The notes: generated by a model not told the origin, from the sequence alone. DNA of 64,000 bases from Pseudomonadota bacterium (GCA_023457435.1 JAEWLS010000042.1:1-64000); one strand, 5' to 3'. Positions 42,523-51,089 are shown, counted from the stretch's first letter. Made by a program: numbers and translations.

Positions 42523-43241
42523 TGCGCGTCCTCCGTGTCCCACACCCCTTCGCGCACCAGAAGTGCCGCGGCGGCGTTCTGCTCCGCCTGGCGTTTGGAA
42601 CGGCCTGTCGCCTGGGCCTCGTCCTTTCCAGGCACCCTTACGGCTACCGTGAAGACAGGATCGTGATCCGGACCTTCGCGACTCAGCGTCTGGTAGGTGG
42701 GTGCTGCGTTCGAAACCTGATGCGACCACTCCTGCAGCATGGTCTTCGGATCGCGGCGCGGCGCTGTGCCGTTCTTGGCGCGTGGCGCCCACCAGCGTGC
42801 AATGAAGCCGCTCGCGGGCACGATCCCGCCGTCCAGGTATATCGCGGCGATCAGCGCTTCGATCGCGTCGGCGCGCAGGTTTACGCGGTTGCGAGGCGAC
42901 AGAGCGCGCACGTCGGATCCGCTGCGGATCAGTTCGGAGATACCGGTTTCGTCGGCGATCTCGGCCAAGGCTTCGGCGTTGACCAGCGCGTTGAGCCGCA
43001 CCGACAGCTCGCCCTCGGACGCCTCGGGAAACGCGGTGTAGAGCATCTCGGCGATGGCCATGCCAAGCACACGGTCGCCGAGGAATTCGAGCCGCTGGTA
43101 ATCGATGCGCGACGCGCCACGCGCGCTGGCGTGGGTCAGCGCGCCATCCGCAAGCGTCCGATCGCGGAAAGAGTGCCCGGTTATCGCCGCGAGCGTGCCG
43201 AAACGCTCGTCGTCGGCCTGCTGCTTGCGGCGGCCGCTCAT
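42519..43241 (-). CDS. rnc: Ribonuclease III
   Basis: 240 residues. RNase III signature RLEFLGDRVL (50-59) with catalytic E52 and D56, second acidic pair in the NLRADAIEALIAAIYLDGG segment, then a C-terminal double-strand RNA-binding domain (DPKTMLQEWSHQ onward). It processes rRNA precursors and structured mRNAs. It follows lepB by 13 bp. Confidence 0.97.
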   Translation of the reverse strand: MSGRRKQQADDERFGTLAAITGHSFRDRTLADGALTHASARGASRIDYQRLEFLGDRVLGMAIAEMLYTAFPEASEGELSVRLNALVNAEALAEIADETGISELIRSGSDVRALSPRNRVNLRADAIEALIAAIYLDGGIVPASGFIARWWAPRAKNGTAPRRDPKTMLQEWSHQVSNAAPTYQTLSREGPDHDPVFTVAVRVPGKDEAQATGRSKRQAEQNAAAALLVREGVWDTEDAQ

Positions 43242-43254
43242 CGAGCGCGAAGAC

Positions 43255-44004
43255 CTACTCGACCCAACTGAACAACCGCGAAGCGCGCATCAGGGACGGC
43301 CACTTCCAGATTTCGAGCGGGCTGGCGCCGCCGCCGATCGAGAAGAATATCAGGTTGGCGCGTCCGACCAGGTTTTCCTCCGGCACGAAGCCGACGGTGA
43401 AGCGGCTGTCCGTCGAGTTGTCGCGGTTGTCGCCCATCATGAAATAGTGTCCCACCGGCACGACGAACTCGCGCGTCTCGTCGCCGATGCCGTTCGGCGA
43501 AAGGTCGAGCGTATCGTAGGACACGCCGTTCGGCAGTGTCTCGCGCCACACCTCGACGGGTCTGTCCATCTCGGTGATGTCGGGATTGTCGATCGTGCCG
43601 GTCTTCACGCGCGGCACGGCCTCGCCGTTGATGAACAGCTGCCCACCCTTCATCTGGATGCGGTCGCCGGGCAGGCCGATCGTGCGCTTGATGTAGTCGA
43701 GCGAGGGATTTGGCGGGAACTTGAACACCACCACGTCGCCGCGCTCTGGCGCGCCGCCCCAGATACGACCGGAAAACAGCGGCGGCGAGAAGGGAAGCGA
43801 GTGCTTCGAATAGCCGTAGGCCCACTTGGTGACGAACAGGTAGTCGCCCTCGAGCAGGGTCGGCCGCATCGAGCCGGACGGTATCGAAAAGGGTTGGAAC
43901 AGGAAGGTGCGGATCACCAGCGCCAGCAGCAGCGCCTGCACGATCACGCTTATGGTCTCACCGAGCCCGCCGGATTTCTTCTCTGTCTTTTCCGCCACGC
44001 TCAT
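43255..44004 (-). CDS. lepB: Signal peptidase I
   Basis: 249 residues. One N-terminal membrane segment (about 17-36), catalytic Ser 45 in IPSGSMRPTL, general base Lys 106 in YIKRTIGLPGD, and box E MMGDNRDNSTDSR. It cleaves signal peptides of exported proteins on the periplasmic side of the inner membrane. Order acpS-lepB-rnc-era is conserved in alphaproteobacteria. Confidence 0.97.
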   Translation of the reverse strand: MSVAEKTEKKSGGLGETISVIVQALLLALVIRTFLFQPFSIPSGSMRPTLLEGDYLFVTKWAYGYSKHSLPFSPPLFSGRIWGGAPERGDVVVFKFPPNPSLDYIKRTIGLPGDRIQMKGGQLFINGEAVPRVKTGTIDNPDITEMDRPVEVWRETLPNGVSYDTLDLSPNGIGDETREFVVPVGHYFMMGDNRDNSTDSRFTVGFVPEENLVGRANLIFFSIGGGASPLEIWKWPSLMRASRLFSWVE

Positions 44005-44073
44005 TTCGTCCTCGGCTGCGTCGGTGCCGTCATACTAGCTGGCATACGGGGGAGCAATTGAATTGCGGCCATG

Positions 44074-44490
44074 TCAGGGCGTCGCGCCCTGATCCAGCGG
44101 TATTGCCTCGACGATCACGAAGGCTTGCGCCAGTGGAAAGTCGTCGGTGATGGTCAGATGGATAAGCGCGCGATACCCGTCGGGCACCATCCGCGCCAAC
44201 TGCTCCGCGGCGCCGCCGGTGAGATGCATCGTCGGCTTGCCGCCCGGCAGGTTGACCACGCCCATGTCGCGCCAGAACACGCCGCGGGCAAGCCCGGTGC
44301 CGAGCGCCTTCGCGCAGGCTTCCTTGGCCGCGAAGCGCTTCGCGTACGACGCGGCACGCTGCTTGCGCCGCTCCGACCGCGCGCGTTCGATCGGCGTGTA
44401 GATGCGCTTGATAAACCGCTCGCCGTGACGCTCGAGAGTCTTCTCGATGCGGCGGATGTCGATCAGGTCCGAGCCGATGCCGAGGATCAT
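44074..44490 (-). CDS. acpS: Holo-[acyl-carrier-protein] synthase
   Basis: 138 residues. Mg-binding D8 in GIGSDLIDIRRIE and E57 in RFAAKEACAKALGTG. Transfers 4'-phosphopantetheine from CoA to ACP. Its ATG overlaps the TGA of the inserted HepT toxin gene, so acpS translation is now coupled to a toxin-antitoxin module. Confidence 0.95.
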   Translation of the reverse strand: MILGIGSDLIDIRRIEKTLERHGERFIKRIYTPIERARSERRKQRAASYAKRFAAKEACAKALGTGLARGVFWRDMGVVNLPGGKPTMHLTGGAAEQLARMVPDGYRALIHLTITDDFPLAQAFVIVEAIPLDQGATP

Positions 44491-44846
44491 GCGCCTGATC
44501 CTGATTCCACGAGATTTCTTTCGGCACGACAGACACGAAGCAATTCAGGCAGGTCGACCCGAACCAGTTTCCATATCACCGCCGGCGCCACGCTCTCGTA
44601 GTTGTGACGCAGCACATTCCCAATTCCCGCGACCCTGCGCCGAGGTATCTCTGGATGCCTGCTCTTCGTGTCGTCGGGAAGATGCCGACTGGCTTCCGAA
44701 ACGATCTCCACACCGCGAACCGCGAGCCACTGCTTCTGCCAGTCCGCTTCGAACTGAGCCAGATCGCACCCCCCCAGCACAGACTGGACGCGCTCTATCG
44801 CTTCGATGATGTCGACAAGCCTTGGAAGCGGTGATCGCATCTGCAT
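44487..44846 (-). CDS. HepT-like ribonuclease toxin, second copy
   Basis: 119 residues. Active-site segment GIGNVLRHNYESVA keeps Asn, His and Tyr but has Gly where canonical HepT has Arg, exactly as in the copy at 33307. Clear but distant paralogue of that copy (shared EIVSEASRHLP and EIPRRRVAGIGN). The start overlaps the antitoxin stop and the stop overlaps acpS. Confidence 0.88.
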   Translation of the reverse strand: MQMRSPLPRLVDIIEAIERVQSVLGGCDLAQFEADWQKQWLAVRGVEIVSEASRHLPDDTKSRHPEIPRRRVAGIGNVLRHNYESVAPAVIWKLVRVDLPELLRVCRAERNLVESGSGA

Positions 44847-45139
44847 CAGAAAATGCGCACCGCGGAGGCCTCGATCGCCGGCCTCAGAGTGCGGTGCAGG
44901 CTGTCGCGAGTCATGATGTCCGCGGGCCGATCAAGCACTCGCGATGCATACTCCTTCAGGTCCATCAGTTCGAACAGGCCGAGCTTGCCCTTCTCGTAAT
45001 CGAAGAAGAGATCGACATCCGAATCGACGGTCGCTTCGTCACGTGCAGTGGAGCCGAAGAGATAGAGTCCGCGGACGCCTAGGCGCTTCAACTCGCTCTC
45101 GTGCTCGCGAAGAGTGGCTATGGCAGCTGCGCGGTTCAT
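44846..45139 (-). CDS. MntA-like nucleotidyltransferase antitoxin, second copy
   Basis: 97 residues. GSX10DXD motif in LFGSTARDEATVDSDVDLFF, with the second position DE in place of the usual GD. C-terminal ASAVRIF parallels the first copy. It is 22 bp downstream of pyrE and transcribed in the same direction, so the TA pair is embedded in a core operon. Confidence 0.88.
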   Translation of the reverse strand: MNRAAAIATLREHESELKRLGVRGLYLFGSTARDEATVDSDVDLFFDYEKGKLGLFELMDLKEYASRVLDRPADIMTRDSLHRTLRPAIEASAVRIF

Positions 45140-45162
45140 GCGTTCTTATACCACCGATCGCT

Positions 45163-45741
45163 TCAGATGTTCCTGCTCCCCGGCTTCACCGGCGGTATCG
45201 CCGCCAGCTCCGGCGGCAGCGCGTCGGCAGGATAAGCCGGCACCTCGTATTCCGCGAGCGGCACCAGCGGCACGCCGACGTCGGCCTTCCCTGCCGAGCG
45301 GTCGATGATGCAGGCGGCCGCGACGACCTCGGCGCCGAGTTCGCGCATGCAGTCGACGGTCTCGCGGATCGACAGGCCGGTCGTGACGATGTCTTCGACG
45401 ATCACCACGCGCGCCCCCTTCTCGACTTCGAAGCGGCGCAACCGGAAGACGCCGTTCTCGCGCTCGACCCAGATGGCCGGAACGCCGAGATGCCGAGACG
45501 TTTCGTAGGCGGGGATCAAGCCGCCGACTGCCGGTCCGACCACATAATCGATCTTGCCCGGGACCTTGTCGGAGATCTTCTTCGCCAGCGCCTTGCACAG
45601 TCTCTCGGTGCGATCGGCGTGCATGAAGACGCGCGCCTTCTGGAGGAAGACCGGGCTGCGCAGGCCTGACGTCAGGATGAAGTGGCCAGTAAGCATCGCG
45701 CCCGACTCGCGGAAGATGTCGAGTACCTCGTCGCGCGTCAT
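45163..45741 (-). CDS. pyrE: Orotate phosphoribosyltransferase
   Basis: 192 residues from MTRDEVLDIF. PRPP-binding loop VVIVEDIVTTGLS, plus GPAVGGLIPAYETSRHLG, of the longer alphaproteobacterial PyrE type. It makes orotidine monophosphate from orotate and PRPP. It starts 8 bp after the rel stop, placing pyrimidine synthesis directly under the same transcript as the ppGpp enzyme. Confidence 0.95.
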   Translation of the reverse strand: MTRDEVLDIFRESGAMLTGHFILTSGLRSPVFLQKARVFMHADRTERLCKALAKKISDKVPGKIDYVVGPAVGGLIPAYETSRHLGVPAIWVERENGVFRLRRFEVEKGARVVIVEDIVTTGLSIRETVDCMRELGAEVVAAACIIDRSAGKADVGVPLVPLAEYEVPAYPADALPPELAAIPPVKPGSRNI

Positions 45742-45749
45742 GAATGCTC

Positions 45750-47972
45750 CTATCCGTTGACCCGGCGCGCTTCCGACACGCTCGGATGGTCCTTCAGCTG
45801 CGAAAGCAGCCGGCTCAGCTGTTTCAAATCCCAAACTTCGAGGTCGATCAGCATCTCGGTGAAATCGGGCGCAGTCCGCAACATCGACAGCGTGTGGATG
45901 TTGGCGTCATTGGCCGCAACAACCTGGGCGATGTTCGCGAGAGAGCCCGGTTCGTTCAGCGCGGTGACCGCGATGCGCGCCGGGAAGCGTTCCTTCATGT
46001 CCTCGTCGATATCCCAGCGCACGTCGATCCAGCGCTCCGGCTGGTCGTCGAACGCGTTGAGCGACGGCGACTGGATCGGATAGATCGTGATTCCGGTGCC
46101 AGGCTGCATGATGCCGACGATGCGGTCGCCGGGCACCGCACCTTCCGGCGCGAAACGCACGGGAAGATCGCCGCCGACGCCTCGGATGGGCAGGGCGCGC
46201 TTGGCGGCGCCGGCCTTGCTGCGTGCCCGTCCCGGTATCTGGAACAGCATTCCGGCAGCGTTGCGCAGGTTGACCCAACCCTCCTCGCGCTGTTTCGGCG
46301 TCGCCGTCGTCGCGCGCTCTTCCTTGTACTCGGGGAAGACTGCGCGAATGACGTCCGGCGATGCGATCTCGCCGCGGCCGACGGCGGCGAGCACATCCTC
46401 GATGTCCTTGCGCGCCAGCCGATGAAGGACAGGCTTGAGGCTCTCCTTGGCAAAGGTCTTGCCGGCACGCTCGAAAGCACGCTCGAGGATGCGCACGCCG
46501 AGCCCGGAATACTGCTTACGGATTGCCATTTTCGTCGCACGGCGGATCGCTTGGCGCGCCTTGCCGGTGACGACGAGGCTCTCCCATGCGGCAGGCGGCA
46601 CCTGCGCCTTCGAGCGTATGATTTCGACCTCGTCGCCGTTCTTGAGTTCGGTCATCAGCGGCATGATGCGGCCGTTGATCTTGGCACCCACGCAGGTGTC
46701 GCCCACCTCGGTGTGTACCGCGTAAGCGAAGTCGATCGGCGTCGCCCCCTTGGGCAGGGCGATCAGCGTGCCTTTCGGCGTGAAGCAGAACACCTGATCC
46801 TGGAACAGCTCGAGCTTGGTGTTCTCGAGGAATTCCTCGGGGCTGTCGCCTTCCGCCAGCGCGGCGATGGTCTGGCGCAGCCAGCCATAGGCGTTCGTGT
46901 CCTTCGAGATCGCCCGGCCGCCGATCTCGGTGACGCTGCCCATGTCCTTGTAGAGCGCGTGGGCGGCAACGCCGAACTCGGCAATGCTGTTCATCTCGGC
47001 GGTGCGCACCTGCAGCTCTATGCGCTGGCTCGACGGGCCGACGATCGTGGTGTGGATCGAGCGATAGTCGTTCTGCTTCGGTGTGGAGATGTAATCCTTG
47101 AAGCGCCCCGGCACCATCGACCAGCGCGTATGGATGGCGCCGAGCGCGCGATAGCAGTCCTCGACGGTTTGCACGATGACGCGGAAGCCGAAGATGTCGG
47201 AGAGCTGCTCAAAGGACAGCGCCTTGGTCTCCATCTTGCGGAACACCGACCAGGGCTTCTTCTGGCGGCTGGTGACCTTGGCGACGATGCCGCGCTGGTC
47301 GAGCAGTTCGCGCAGCGAATTGCTGATCGCCTCGATGACGCCCTTGCTGCGCTCGGCCGTGTCCATGAGCCGCGCGGTCACCGTACGGTAGGCTTCCGGG
47401 TTGATGGTGCGGAAGGCGAGGTCCTCGAGCTCCTCGCGCATGTCCTGCATACCCATGCGGCCCGCCAGCGGCGCATAGATGTCCATCGTCTCCTCGGCGA
47501 TGCGAAGGCGCTTGGCCTCCGGCATGTGGCCGAGCGTGCGCATGTTGTGCAGGCGGTCGGCCAGCTTGACGAGAAGAACGCGGACGTCGTCGGCGATGGC
47601 GAGCAGCAGCTTGCGCAGGTTCTCGGCCTGCTCGGCCTTCTTCGAGACCAGATCCAGCTTCTTGAGCTTGGTCAGTCCCTCGACGAGACGCCCCATGTCG
47701 GGGCCGAAGAGTTCGTCGATCTCGGCGCGCGTGGCCGTGGTGTCCTCGATCGTGTCGTGCAGCAGCGCGACGGCGATCGTCGCCTCGTCGACATGCATCT
47801 CGGTGAGGATCGCAGCAACCTCAAGGGGATGCGAGAAATATGGATCGCCGGAAGCGCGCTTCTGGTGGCCATGCTTCTGCATGGCATAGACGTAGGCCTT
47901 GTTGAGCAGCGCCTCGTTGACGTCAGGCTTGTAGCGCTGGACGCGCTCGACAAGCTCGTACTGACGCATCAT
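45750..47972 (-). CDS. rel: Bifunctional (p)ppGpp synthetase/hydrolase (RelA/SpoT homologue)
   Basis: 740 residues. HD hydrolase domain at about 25-200 (KRASGDPYFSHPLEVA, LLHDTIEDT), synthetase domain about 240-370 (FGFRVIVQTVEDCYRALG, DYISTPKQNDYRSIHT), TGS domain about 400-465, helical/CC regions, and a C-terminal ACT domain ending SEARRVNG. All hydrolase landmarks are present, so both activities are expected. Single long Rsh proteins serve as the stringent-response enzyme in Rhizobiales. Either of two adjacent ATGs could start it. Confidence 0.96.
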   Translation of the reverse strand: MMRQYELVERVQRYKPDVNEALLNKAYVYAMQKHGHQKRASGDPYFSHPLEVAAILTEMHVDEATIAVALLHDTIEDTTATRAEIDELFGPDMGRLVEGLTKLKKLDLVSKKAEQAENLRKLLLAIADDVRVLLVKLADRLHNMRTLGHMPEAKRLRIAEETMDIYAPLAGRMGMQDMREELEDLAFRTINPEAYRTVTARLMDTAERSKGVIEAISNSLRELLDQRGIVAKVTSRQKKPWSVFRKMETKALSFEQLSDIFGFRVIVQTVEDCYRALGAIHTRWSMVPGRFKDYISTPKQNDYRSIHTTIVGPSSQRIELQVRTAEMNSIAEFGVAAHALYKDMGSVTEIGGRAISKDTNAYGWLRQTIAALAEGDSPEEFLENTKLELFQDQVFCFTPKGTLIALPKGATPIDFAYAVHTEVGDTCVGAKINGRIMPLMTELKNGDEVEIIRSKAQVPPAAWESLVVTGKARQAIRRATKMAIRKQYSGLGVRILERAFERAGKTFAKESLKPVLHRLARKDIEDVLAAVGRGEIASPDVIRAVFPEYKEERATTATPKQREEGWVNLRNAAGMLFQIPGRARSKAGAAKRALPIRGVGGDLPVRFAPEGAVPGDRIVGIMQPGTGITIYPIQSPSLNAFDDQPERWIDVRWDIDEDMKERFPARIAVTALNEPGSLANIAQVVAANDANIHTLSMLRTAPDFTEMLIDLEVWDLKQLSRLLSQLKDHPSVSEARRVNG

Positions 47973-48078
47973 GGGCGAAGATTCCAAACGAAGACGGGCG
48001 CTGCGTCGATCGATGCAGCGCCCGTCTAGATAAGCAGCTTCAGCGCCGGACGAAAGTCCGAAGCGCGCTTCTGGACTA

Positions 48079-48465
48079 TCAGAAGTCCTCGTTCTTCTCC
48101 GGCGGTACGAGACCCTCGATGCCGGCCAGCAGGTCCTCTTCCGACATGCGGTCGAAGGTGATGTTCTCTTCCGGCTCGTCCGACGCGTCGGCATTGTCGG
48201 CGATGAGCGTGGCGGCGTCGGCCTCCGGCTCGTCGACCTCGACGTGCTTCTGCAGCGAGTGGATCAGGTCCTCCTTGAGATCGCCCGGCGCGAGCATCTC
48301 GTCGGCAATCTCGCGCAACGCCACGACAGGGTTCTTGTCGTTGTCGCGGTCGACGGTGATCATGGCGCCCTGCGAGATCTGGCGGGCGCGGTGGCCGGCG
48401 AGCAGAACCAGTTCGAAGCGATTCTCGACCTTGTCGATGCAGTCTTCAACGGTGACGCGGGCCAT
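48079..48465 (-). CDS. rpoZ: RNA polymerase omega subunit
   Basis: 128 residues. Conserved start MARVTVEDCIDKVENRFELV and HRARQISQGA; NKNPVVALREIA-like segment is present as KNPVVALREIADE. The C-terminal acidic extension is typical of rhizobia. Omega aids RNA polymerase assembly and is part of the ppGpp site in proteobacteria, fitting its place before rel. Confidence 0.95.
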   Translation of the reverse strand: MARVTVEDCIDKVENRFELVLLAGHRARQISQGAMITVDRDNDKNPVVALREIADEMLAPGDLKEDLIHSLQKHVEVDEPEADAATLIADNADASDEPEENITFDRMSEEDLLAGIEGLVPPEKNEDF

Positions 48466-48698
48466 CAACTGCCCCTTTCATGGATACGGATGTGCGGAGG
48501 TTGCGCCGCACATAGACCGAAGCCGCGCGGATTTCAAGCGCGGCGGCGGTCTGCAGGTGCGTACACAATCGCTCTACGAGAACGCGGACTACTTGGAAAG
48601 CGCTGACCGTGGCGCTAATTCGAAATGGCCGCACCGCAGCTTTGCGCGGACTTTCGCGGACGCGTTTTCAACGACATGACTTTTCAGCAGAGGCTCCC

Positions 48699-49298
48699 AT
48701 GTTCGATCCGCGCGAGAAGATTGCCCTGTTCATAGATGGCGCGAACCTTTACGCGACCTCGCGCGCGCTCGGATTCGACATCGATTACCGAAAGCTCCTC
48801 GAAAGCTTCCAGCGCCGCGGGTATCTGTTGCGCGCTTACTATTACACGGCGCTGATCGAGGACCAGGAGTACTCGTCGATCCGCCCGCTGATCGATTGGC
48901 TCGACTACAATGGCTACAAGGTCGTGACGAAGCCGGCCAGGGAGTTCACGGACTCAGCCGGCCGCCGCAAGATCAAGGGCAACATGGACATCGAGCTCGC
49001 CATCGACGCGATGGAGCTCGCCTTTGCCGAAGTCGTCGATCACATCGTCATCTTCTCAGGCGACGGCGACTTCCGCACGCTGGTCGATGCGCTGCAGCGG
49101 CGCGGGCGCAAGGTGTCGATCGTCTCCACCATGGCGTCGCAGCCGCCGATGATCTCCGACGACCTGCGCCGGCAGGCGGATCACTTCATCGACCTCGCAT
49201 CGCTGCGCGGCGAGATCGGGCGCGATCCGTCGGAGCGCCCGGTTAGGCGGCACGAGCCTGCCGCCCTGCCTGCCGCAACGCGCGAGGATGAATACTGA
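48699..49298 (+). CDS. NYN domain (LabA/DUF88-like) nuclease
   Basis: 199 residues. NYN/PIN-like fold with acidic residues D13 (FIDGANLY), D in KGNMDIELAIDAM, and SGDGDFRTLVDAL. These correspond to metal-binding positions of NYN ribonucleases. C-terminal Arg/Pro-rich tail. First of four plus-strand genes separated by only 2-3 bp. Its own role is unknown; LabA homologues are linked to RNA processing and circadian feedback in cyanobacteria. Confidence 0.92.
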   Translation: MFDPREKIALFIDGANLYATSRALGFDIDYRKLLESFQRRGYLLRAYYYTALIEDQEYSSIRPLIDWLDYNGYKVVTKPAREFTDSAGRRKIKGNMDIELAIDAMELAFAEVVDHIVIFSGDGDFRTLVDALQRRGRKVSIVSTMASQPPMISDDLRRQADHFIDLASLRGEIGRDPSERPVRRHEPAALPAATREDEY

Positions 49299-49300
49299 CC

Positions 49301-49978
49301 GTGCCGCCGCTCGCGCTGCAGCCGCACGAGCCGAGCCCGGACTGCCCGATCTGTCCGCGTCTCCGCAACTTCATCCTGGAGTGGCGTGCGCGCGAACCTG
49401 CCTGGCACAACGCGCCGGTGCCGACATTCATGCCGCCTGGCGGCGAGGCCGAGGTCGTTCTGCTGATCGTCGGTCTGGCACCGGGGCTGCGCGGCGCCAA
49501 CCGAACCGGCCGGCCTTTCACCGGCGACTATGCCGGCGATCTCCTGTATGCGACCCTCGGCAAGTACGGCATGGCACGAGGCGTCTTCCAGGCAAGGCCC
49601 GATGACGGGCTGGAGCTTGTCGGCACCGCCATCACCAATGCGGTGCGCTGCGTCCCGCCGCAGAACAAGCCCGAGGGCGGCGAGATAGCGAATTGCCGCC
49701 AGTTCCTGGTCCCGACGCTTTCGTCGTTCCCGAAGCTTCGCGCGGTTCTGGCGCTCGGCGCCATAGCGCACCAGTCCACGGTTCGGGCGCTCGGCGGACG
49801 GGTGGCGGCGCACAAGTTCGGCCACGGCGCACGTCACGAACTTGGCGGCATCACGCTCTTCGCGAGCTACCACTGCTCCCGCTACAACACGAATACCGGC
49901 GTCCTGACGACGGAGATGTTCGAAGCCGTCTTCGCCGACATTGCGGGATTCATGGAAGGGCACGCGGGGGGATTGTAA
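49301..49978 (+). CDS. Uracil-DNA glycosylase, family 5 (UdgB type)
   Basis: 225 residues from GTG. Four cysteines for a 4Fe-4S cluster: C15 and C18 (CPIC), C117 (VRCVPP), C132 (ANCRQF). Motif A GLAPGLRGANRTGRPFTGD lacks the polar catalytic residue typical of families 1 and 4, which marks family 5; ASYHCSRYNTNT is motif C. It removes uracil and possibly hypoxanthine or other deaminated bases from DNA. It follows the NYN gene by 2 bp and precedes a toxin by 3 bp. Confidence 0.9.
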   Translation: MPPLALQPHEPSPDCPICPRLRNFILEWRAREPAWHNAPVPTFMPPGGEAEVVLLIVGLAPGLRGANRTGRPFTGDYAGDLLYATLGKYGMARGVFQARPDDGLELVGTAITNAVRCVPPQNKPEGGEIANCRQFLVPTLSSFPKLRAVLALGAIAHQSTVRALGGRVAAHKFGHGARHELGGITLFASYHCSRYNTNTGVLTTEMFEAVFADIAGFMEGHAGGL

Positions 49979-49981
49979 ACC

Positions 49982-50281
49982 ATGGTTTACAGCATTAGAA
50001 GAACTGCTGCCTTTATAGAGTGGCAGAATGGTCTGGCTGATCGACATGCCCGTGCAAGAGTCGCGCAACGCATTGAGAGGCTTGCGAACGGCAACCACGG
50101 GGATGTGAAACCGGTCGGCCAGGGCGTCAGCGAGATGCGCATAGACTATGGCCCGGGGTATCGTGTGTATTTCGTCCGCGACGGCCAGGTGATCTATGTG
50201 TTGCTCTGCGGTGGCGATAAGAGCACGCAGAAACAGGACATCCGCTTAGCTCTTCAGCTCGCCCGCGAACTTAAGGAGTAG
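49982..50281 (+). CDS. RelE/ParE-type toxin (HigB-like, TIGR02683)
   Basis: 99 residues with the RelE fold: FIEWQNGLADRHARARVAQRIERL, YGPGYRVYFVRDGQVIYVLLCGGDK and TQKQDIRLALQLA. This is the killer-protein family that pairs with TIGR02684 antidotes. Toxin-first order is typical. Its codon use is more AT-rich than the flanking core genes, consistent with acquisition. Confidence 0.92.
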   Translation: MVYSIRRTAAFIEWQNGLADRHARARVAQRIERLANGNHGDVKPVGQGVSEMRIDYGPGYRVYFVRDGQVIYVLLCGGDKSTQKQDIRLALQLARELKE

Positions 50282-50284
50282 GAT

Positions 50285-50584
50285 ATGGTGCTTAAGACCT
50301 TCCCCTACGATAGCGCGGAGTTTCTCGATACACCTGAGGCCTGGAGCGAGTTCCTCAAAGCCGCATGTGAGGACGGGACCCCGGCCGAGATCGCCCATGC
50401 CCTCGGCGTCATTGCCCGCGCACAGAGCATCACCAAACTCGCCGAGAAGACCGGCATGTCGCGGCAGGCGCTCTACAAGGCCCTTAGCGGCGAAGGTAAC
50501 CCTGAGTTCGCGACCATCGCGAAGGTAGCCGAGGCACTCGGCCTCAGAATCACCTTCGAGACAAGACCCGAAGCCGCCGAGTAG
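50285..50584 (+). CDS. HigA-like antitoxin (TIGR02684 antidote)
   Basis: 99 residues. The start LKTFPYDSAEFLDTPE and helix-turn-helix SITKLAEKTGMSRQALYKAL belong to the addiction-module antidote family. It should bind the upstream toxin and repress the operon. It ends 3 bp before the convergent smpB stop. Confidence 0.92.
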   Translation: MVLKTFPYDSAEFLDTPEAWSEFLKAACEDGTPAEIAHALGVIARAQSITKLAEKTGMSRQALYKALSGEGNPEFATIAKVAEALGLRITFETRPEAAE

Positions 50585-50587
50585 CCC

Positions 50588-51064
50588 CTACCCCCGGTCG
50601 CGCAGCAGCCGGCCCTTCTCGCGCGACCAGTCGCGCTCCTTCTCGGTCTGTCGCTTGTCGGCAGCGTTCTTGCCGCGTGCCAGCGCGAGCAGCAGCTTCG
50701 CCCTGCCCTGGTCGTTGAAGTAGATCTTCAGCGGCACCATCGTCATGCCCTGACGTTCGACCGCCTGGCTGAGCTTCGCCATTTCCTTCTTTTTCAGCAA
50801 CAGCTTCCGCCGGCGCCGCGGTTCGTGATTGAACCGGTTGGCCTGCAGGTACTCAGGCAGGTAGGAGTTGATCAGCCAGATCTCGCCGCCTTCGACCGAC
50901 GCGTAAGACTCGGCGATATTGGCATGACCGCCGCGCAGCGACTTCACCTCGGTCCCGGTCAGCTGCAGTCCGGCCTCGTAGGTGTCCACCACCTCGTAGC
51001 TGAAGCGCGCCTTGCGGTTCTCCGCGGCGATCTTGTTGTTCGGATCGGACTTCTTCTGGTTCAT
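50588..51064 (-). CDS. smpB: SsrA-binding protein SmpB
   Basis: 158 residues. Signatures: NRKARFSYEVVDTYEAGL, LTGTEVKSLR, INSYLPEY, and a basic C-terminal tail RDWSREKGRLLRDRG. It carries tmRNA to stalled ribosomes. smpB-dapA order is conserved in rhizobia; it lies 25 bp downstream of dapA. Confidence 0.96.
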   Translation of the reverse strand: MNQKKSDPNNKIAAENRKARFSYEVVDTYEAGLQLTGTEVKSLRGGHANIAESYASVEGGEIWLINSYLPEYLQANRFNHEPRRRRKLLLKKKEMAKLSQAVERQGMTMVPLKIYFNDQGRAKLLLALARGKNAADKRQTEKERDWSREKGRLLRDRG

Positions 51065-51089
51065 GCCGGCCTACTTCGGCATTGACGCC

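Noticed and set aside
45744..48029. 760-codon plus-strand frame opposite rel
   Set aside because: Antisense shadow of the Rsh gene in a high-GC genome; no recognisable domains.
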